A stretch of 64,000 bases of DNA, from the NCBI GenBank assembly GCA_051878975.1, contig JBJELD010000028.1, positions 4,476-68,475 on the forward strand, in the 5' to 3' direction. Of this stretch, positions 62,301 to 64,000 are shown piece by piece (the first letter of the stretch is position 1; each line of letters opens with the position of its first letter). The notes below the pieces were generated by a model that searched no databases, was not told the DNA's origin, and saw only the letters and a list, made by a program, of their open reading frames with translations. A program made the position numbers and the translations under genes. Source of the DNA: Caccovicinus sp051878975. GTDB taxonomy: Bacteria; Bacillota; Clostridia; Lachnospirales; Lachnospiraceae.

Positions 62301-64000
62301 TCGACGAGAACGGTACCAAGGTTGAGCAGGGCGCAACTTACCGGGTAAGTCTGGAAAAGACGGATTATGCGTATATTACTTCTCAGTATGAAATTCTGGC
62401 AGATGGCAGCACAGGCGACAAGCTGGGCGAACATATTCTGTATATTCCGGCAGCTGATGCGGATGCACAGACGGTAACCAGCTACAGCGAGCTGAGTGAT
62501 CCGATGCTGGTTCAGGATGCAGAGAAGGCATATGTGGGCTTTGCGGCTGCCCGCGGTATGAACGTAACCTTCTCCAATATTGAATTTACCACCAGCAGCT
62601 GGAATGCTTCCAACTGGATGCCGCAGGAGACCCTTCTGGTTGAACCGGAGTATCAGATCACCAGTCCGGCCACCTGTGCAGAGAATACTTACACACTGGT
62701 ATTTAAGGCAAATGCAGATGGTACCGCAGTGATTTATCAGGATGGCGTTCTGGCAGATCAAAATGTAAAGATTACCGCCGGTGCGGAGTTCAGCAAGGCC
62801 TATACGATGCCGACTGAGGCTGACTCCAGTACCTTCAAGGTAGAATTTACCCCGGATCCGGATTATCGTCCATCTGCATTTGAGGAGCTTTCCTCCTATG
62901 AAATGGCGGAGATCACAAGGACTGTTACGAAGCGTACCCTGGGAAATGGCAGTACCATTTATGTAAAGCCGGACGGTGCAGCTGCCAATAACGGTACCAG
63001 CTATGACGATGCAGTAGATTTCCAGACTGCACTGGATTATGCAACGGCAGGGCAGACCATTCTGCTTCAGGCAGGCAAGTATGATATGAGCGGCAAGAGC
63101 CTTACCGTGGCACGCGGACGTGACGGTTCTGAAAATGAGCCGATTCTCGTGACCGGCGACGGCGGCTACGCAACTCTGGACTTCGGAAGAAGCGGCAGCG
63201 GCCTTACTGCATGGGGCAACTACTGGAACTTCAGCTTTATCAACATTACCGGAACGAAGGACGGTGTGAAGGGCATGCAGCTGTCCGGAAGCTACTGCAT
63301 CCTGGAACGCATGAACTTCTATAACAACGGAAATACCGGTCTGCAGGTTTCTGGTTCCTCCGCTGAGACCATTGAGAAGTGGCCGAGCTACAACACGATC
63401 CTGAACTGTACCTCCATGAATAATGCAGATGAAGCAATGGAGGATGCGGACGGATTTGCAGCCAAGCTGACCTCCGGCGTAGGCAATGTATTTGACGGCT
63501 GTATCGCCGCTTACAATGCAGATGACGGCTGGGACTTCTTTGCAAAAGTTGCAACCGGCTCGATCGGAGCCGTGACGATTCAGAATTCCGTTGCTTACCG
63601 GAACGGTTATCTTCTGACTCCGGCAGACAGCACCAAGGCAAACTGGAGCTTCTCCGATATTTACTGTGATGAGGACGGCACCCTGACCTACGATTCCAAT
63701 GCAACGCTTCTGGACGCAGGAAACGGAAACGGCTTCAAGATGGGCGGCTCCAACATGCCGGGCAATCATAAGCTGAAGAACTCCATTGCTTATGAAAACA
63801 AGGCGAAGGGCTTTGACTCCAACTCCTGTACGGATATCAAGATTTACGATTCGACCAGCTACAACAATGAGAGCTATAACGTTGCTATGTACACCAGTGA
63901 TAAGAGTGCCGTTACCGACTATGAGGCAGACGGTATCCTCTCTTTACGCAAGGGAACCAGCGTGAAGGAGCAGATCGCACCGCAGACGCAGAGCAGTGCT
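59309..64000 (+). CDS. Secreted multidomain pectinase: CE8 pectin methylesterase + PL9-like pectate lyase, 3' partial
   Basis: The frame is open for 1564 codons to the last base, so the C-terminus is missing. N-terminal signal peptide (basic start, hydrophobic core about 14-30, ALA-type site near 40), then a Ser/Gly/Ala-rich linker (about 45-95) and beta-rich domains (about 95-435). CE8 domain about 435-760: Gln633-Asp634 in QDTLYTG, nucleophile Asp655 in TDYIFGNTG, and Arg718/Trp720 in FGRPWG. A linker with beta-domains (about 790-1190) precedes a right-handed beta-helix PL9-like domain (from about 1205): YVKPDGAAANNGTSYDDA, AGQTILLQAGKYDM, DGFAAKL with Lys1386 as probable base, and DDGWDFF (1405-1411), candidate calcium site. 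It would strip methyl esters from pectin and then cleave the chain. Opposite-strand frames in this stretch are shadows. Confidence 0.92.
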   Translation, partial: MKVSKKMFRKMRCSMAVLLTIVLAAGNLTGISGSALAAMGGSGKLASASDASEDSGEESSKESASPSDAGSSGASGSISSGSSGGSSSGASGGSVVRQRTATPSVALLDLEDEEEGEPFEIWFNEDGKTSVKKGMQQENPYVYSMSDMAAKTNSITYNGEKYYTVQGSVNPQPVNKIPLDGDAAMYVIAPDDGTITFYGICSAGKTFYMSVAESIEETTAENEVVASGDGGELVRTVSVEKGNVVYTYCTGSKLQFAGFVYELPKVATTIPLTLEGEELGEAKITFSNGITDDVTVGADAEEITLTTGYVYTVTIDSPQLIIDLEEVDLTESTPDSITIQVSPAPVHSVSGSIQGLPEGVTVEKLVYTDAGGAAVEAEVTDGAYTVELKNGTYTASADVSDSSYEVYDHVEVTGIEGEAISNDVWFYGPETVYSSEYQAKLLVGSRAGCDYPTIREAVAAAAAMDREEDDDVTIVLCDDDYFEQVIINTPNIKLEAAEGVEPTIRWYYGIGYKYYSIGSNGYFDQKAANDQFEKNFAVKWGATVNLQSKAAGFSAEGIQFINTFNQYVTDEEIEDGAEVITAEEYGQSVSGSLGDRISTDLDVADTKNVERAAALVCDADQAEFYQCTFLSSQDTLYTGTGRQYYRDCTIIGQTDYIFGNTGTKCIFDNCELRWLGYTGGSSKAGYITATRGDYLFRGCTVTANDADGYQVTPGYFGRPWGTAAAVTFIATAIEDGTMNPDGWYEMSGVKPENATFREYGNYILNPEYAADQSNFFYTSYSTSDLTFRLSKAEAEALAGTDGLDDYLVGWVPEFLLAVPIDLSGVDGWSSGDTEKVWKFTYFGASSSASVNTIGEGSAIDGTVVLNSCTYNAEGSIDKKGGKFVADSPADGISLYYTTINPAEENFRLQADVTIDYMNPAPDGQEGFAVMIRDMIGNHGETASFLSNLVSVTATKLPSDAMNGAAEVKDMIGVRDYTGIRNPANLDDAPDYKVYRQGFDENGTKVEQGATYRVSLEKTDYAYITSQYEILADGSTGDKLGEHILYIPAADADAQTVTSYSELSDPMLVQDAEKAYVGFAAARGMNVTFSNIEFTTSSWNASNWMPQETLLVEPEYQITSPATCAENTYTLVFKANADGTAVIYQDGVLADQNVKITAGAEFSKAYTMPTEADSSTFKVEFTPDPDYRPSAFEELSSYEMAEITRTVTKRTLGNGSTIYVKPDGAAANNGTSYDDAVDFQTALDYATAGQTILLQAGKYDMSGKSLTVARGRDGSENEPILVTGDGGYATLDFGRSGSGLTAWGNYWNFSFINITGTKDGVKGMQLSGSYCILERMNFYNNGNTGLQVSGSSAETIEKWPSYNTILNCTSMNNADEAMEDADGFAAKLTSGVGNVFDGCIAAYNADDGWDFFAKVATGSIGAVTIQNSVAYRNGYLLTPADSTKANWSFSDIYCDEDGTLTYDSNATLLDAGNGNGFKMGGSNMPGNHKLKNSIAYENKAKGFDSNSCTDIKIYDSTSYNNESYNVAMYTSDKSAVTDYEADGILSLRKGTSVKEQIAPQTQSSA

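Noticed and set aside
62141..63769. Long minus-strand frame (542 codons) and a second one at 61214-62122
   Set aside because: They lie opposite the pectinase frame, which has a signal peptide, catalytic motifs and a good start. The minus frames lack a ribosome site and any recognisable domain; their Cys/Ile/Arg-rich text is typical of shadows of a biased gene.
1..64000. tRNA, rRNA, CRISPR array, prophage or replication origin
   Set aside because: No cloverleaf with CCA end, no ribosomal RNA text, no regularly spaced repeats, no phage structural genes and no DnaA-box cluster were seen on reading both strands.

Overview
The window reads as a chromosomal segment of an anaerobic, spore-lineage Firmicute, most likely a Lachnospiraceae-type gut Clostridium. 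Supporting this are the strong AGGAGG ribosome binding sites, the ylmC/ymxH - nrdR - yqeG gene order, a Firmicute CpsB/CpsC/CpsD export system, Sapep and OppABCDF genes, and secreted plant-polysaccharide enzymes. The species cannot be fixed from the sequence alone.

Region 1 (1 to about 29.1 kb) is a large, AT-richer surface or exopolysaccharide locus on the + strand. It carries two parallel sets of Wzx/Wzy-type machinery. Set A (2-11623) holds an adenylate-forming ligase (cut by the window edge), a CpsD-like protein with a broken Walker A fused to an extracytoplasmic region, a CpsC-like protein, an EpsG/Wzy-like polymerase, three glycosyltransferases, a flippase, an acyltransferase-3, an acyl carrier protein and an alpha/beta hydrolase. 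Set B (12881-29115) holds a DUF4422 transferase, a PssD/PssE (Alg14/Alg13-like) pair, GT4 enzymes, a second ligase, acyltransferase, flippase and hydrolase, two CpsC-like proteins, a second polymerase, a canonical CpsD kinase and a C-terminally short CpsB phosphatase. Both sets therefore carry a ligase + acyltransferase + hydrolase group, which suggests acyl decoration of the polymer. Between and inside the sets (11.7-18.8 kb) lies a decay zone: two group II intron remnants, a reverse transcriptase fragment running in frame into glycosyltransferase sequence, and two dead genes (TupA-like ATP-grasp and GT4).

Region 2 (29.2-47.8 kb) is GC-richer housekeeping DNA: coaX (minus strand), coaBC, an esterase, prfC, a YqeY-like gene, a Sapep dipeptidase, metN-metI-metQ, ylmC-like, nrdR, yqeG-like, aroD, efp, argS, a SWIM-SNF2 helicase and a flavoprotein. 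The metNIQ operon is preceded by a promoter, a 29-codon ORF with nine Met and three Cys codons, and a rho-independent terminator. This has the layout of a transcription attenuator answering to methionine (or cysteine) supply and is, in my view, the most interesting element of the window.

Region 3 (48.0-64.0 kb) is nutrient acquisition: a GH2 beta-galactosidase, an acyltransferase-3 overlapping an Sfp-type phosphopantetheinyl transferase, a complete oligopeptide ABC transporter (oppA, hairpin, oppBCDF), and the first 1564 codons of a very large secreted pectin-degrading protein with a CE8 pectin methylesterase domain followed by a PL9-like pectate lyase domain. That gene runs off the window end. 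No tRNA, rRNA, CRISPR array, phage or intact insertion sequence was seen.
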